Below, one piece after another: positions 4,979-5,189 of a DNA stretch of 5,189 bases (the first letter of the stretch is position 1; each line of letters starts with the position of its first letter). Location of the stretch: assembly GCA_022824605.1 (NCBI GenBank), contig JAJDZO010000106.1, forward strand, positions 1 through 5,189, given 5' to 3'. This stretch comes from Acidimicrobiia bacterium. GTDB taxonomy: Bacteria; Actinomycetota; Acidimicrobiia; Acidimicrobiales; Aldehydirespiratoraceae. The notes under the pieces were generated by a model that did not search any database, was not told the DNA's origin, and worked only from the letters and a program-made list of their open reading frames with translations. A program made the position numbers and the translations under genes.

Positions 4979-5189
4979 ATGACAGTCCCAAGGCCCGAGA
5001 AGGCGGCCGTCGTCGCCGAAGTACGTGATCGACTGTCGGCCAGCGATGCGGCGCTGCTGACCGAGTACCGCGGCCTTGATGTCGGTGCGATGGCCGAGTT
5101 GCGCCGCTCACTTAGAGCCGCAGGCGGCGAGTACACGGTCTACAAGAACACGATGGTCCGTCTGGCCACCGCCGAGTTGGGCCTCGACG
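4979..5189 (+). CDS. rplJ: 50S ribosomal protein L10, N-terminal part (cut by window edge)
   Basis: L10 is the base of the ribosomal stalk and holds the L7/L12 dimers that recruit translation GTPases. With L12 it also represses its own mRNA in many bacteria. Seventy residues are visible, from M-T-V-P-R-P-E-K to the right edge, with no stop. They show the family pattern: an N-terminal helix (K8-A-A-V-V-A-E-V), then L27-T-E-Y-R-G-L-D-V, then L41-R-R-S-L-R-A-A-G-G-E-Y-T-V-Y-K-N-T. The rRNA-binding domain is therefore largely present, and the C-terminal L12-binding helix lies outside the window. rplL would be expected next. Its 132-bp separation from rplA, with a leader-like structure, suggests its own control. 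Confidence 0.95.
   Translation, partial: MTVPRPEKAAVVAEVRDRLSASDAALLTEYRGLDVGAMAELRRSLRAAGGEYTVYKNTMVRLATAELGLD

Noticed and set aside
2866..5136. A 756-codon open frame on the minus strand across nusG, rplK, rplA and the start of rplJ
   Set aside because: It lies opposite certain ribosomal and nusG genes, its translation shows no recognisable family and is rich in Arg, Ser and Asp/His runs, and long antisense frames are common in GC-rich DNA.

Overview
The window is high-GC DNA (by eye about two thirds G+C), with genes on the + strand and mostly short spacers. Gene order tRNA-Thr, tRNA-Met, then tRNA-Trp, secE, nusG, rplK, rplA, rplJ is the conserved actinobacterial transcription/translation locus; Mycobacterium tuberculosis has thrT, metT, rpmG, hadABC, trpT, secE, nusG, rplK, rplA. 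With the L11 sequence and the lack of encoded CCA on all three tRNAs, this suggests an actinomycetote, possibly an Acidimicrobiia-like lineage (inference). This is chromosomal core sequence with one unusual insertion, and no mobile element or CRISPR array was seen.

Layout. Positions 1-1007 hold the 3' part of a Gfo/Idh/MocA-type NAD(P)-dependent oxidoreductase, cut by the left edge. A possible promoter at its end precedes tRNA-Thr(GGT) (1055-1127) and tRNA-Met(CAT) (1157-1230). Next is a two-gene unit: an ECF-type sigma factor (about 1330-1974) and, overlapping it by 4 bases (GTGA), a small protein with an anti-sigma-type zinc motif (1971-2381). This pair occupies the place where rpmG and other genes sit in mycobacteria. 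tRNA-Trp(CCA) (2457-2529) follows, then a spacer made of three degenerate 18-bp tandem units, then secE (2624-2920) and nusG (2929-3579).

A 117-bp structured spacer with a long hairpin separates nusG from rplK (3697-4125, L11) and rplA (4148-4846, L1). A second spacer carries a candidate -10 element, a candidate L10 autoregulatory leader with mutually exclusive hairpins, and the start of rplJ (4979 to the right edge, L10).

How the genes work together. SecE is a core subunit of the protein-export channel, NusG couples RNA polymerase to ribosomes or Rho, and L11, L1 and L10 build the GTPase-associated centre and L1 stalk of the 50S subunit. The two spacers in front of rplK and rplJ are where L1 and L10 feedback control acts in other bacteria, and both show competing RNA structures here. 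The sigma/anti-sigma pair is the accessory part: both proteins contain a His/Asp-rich patch with the same R-H-D-H-x-G string, which makes a metal- or redox-responsive switch imaginable but unproven.
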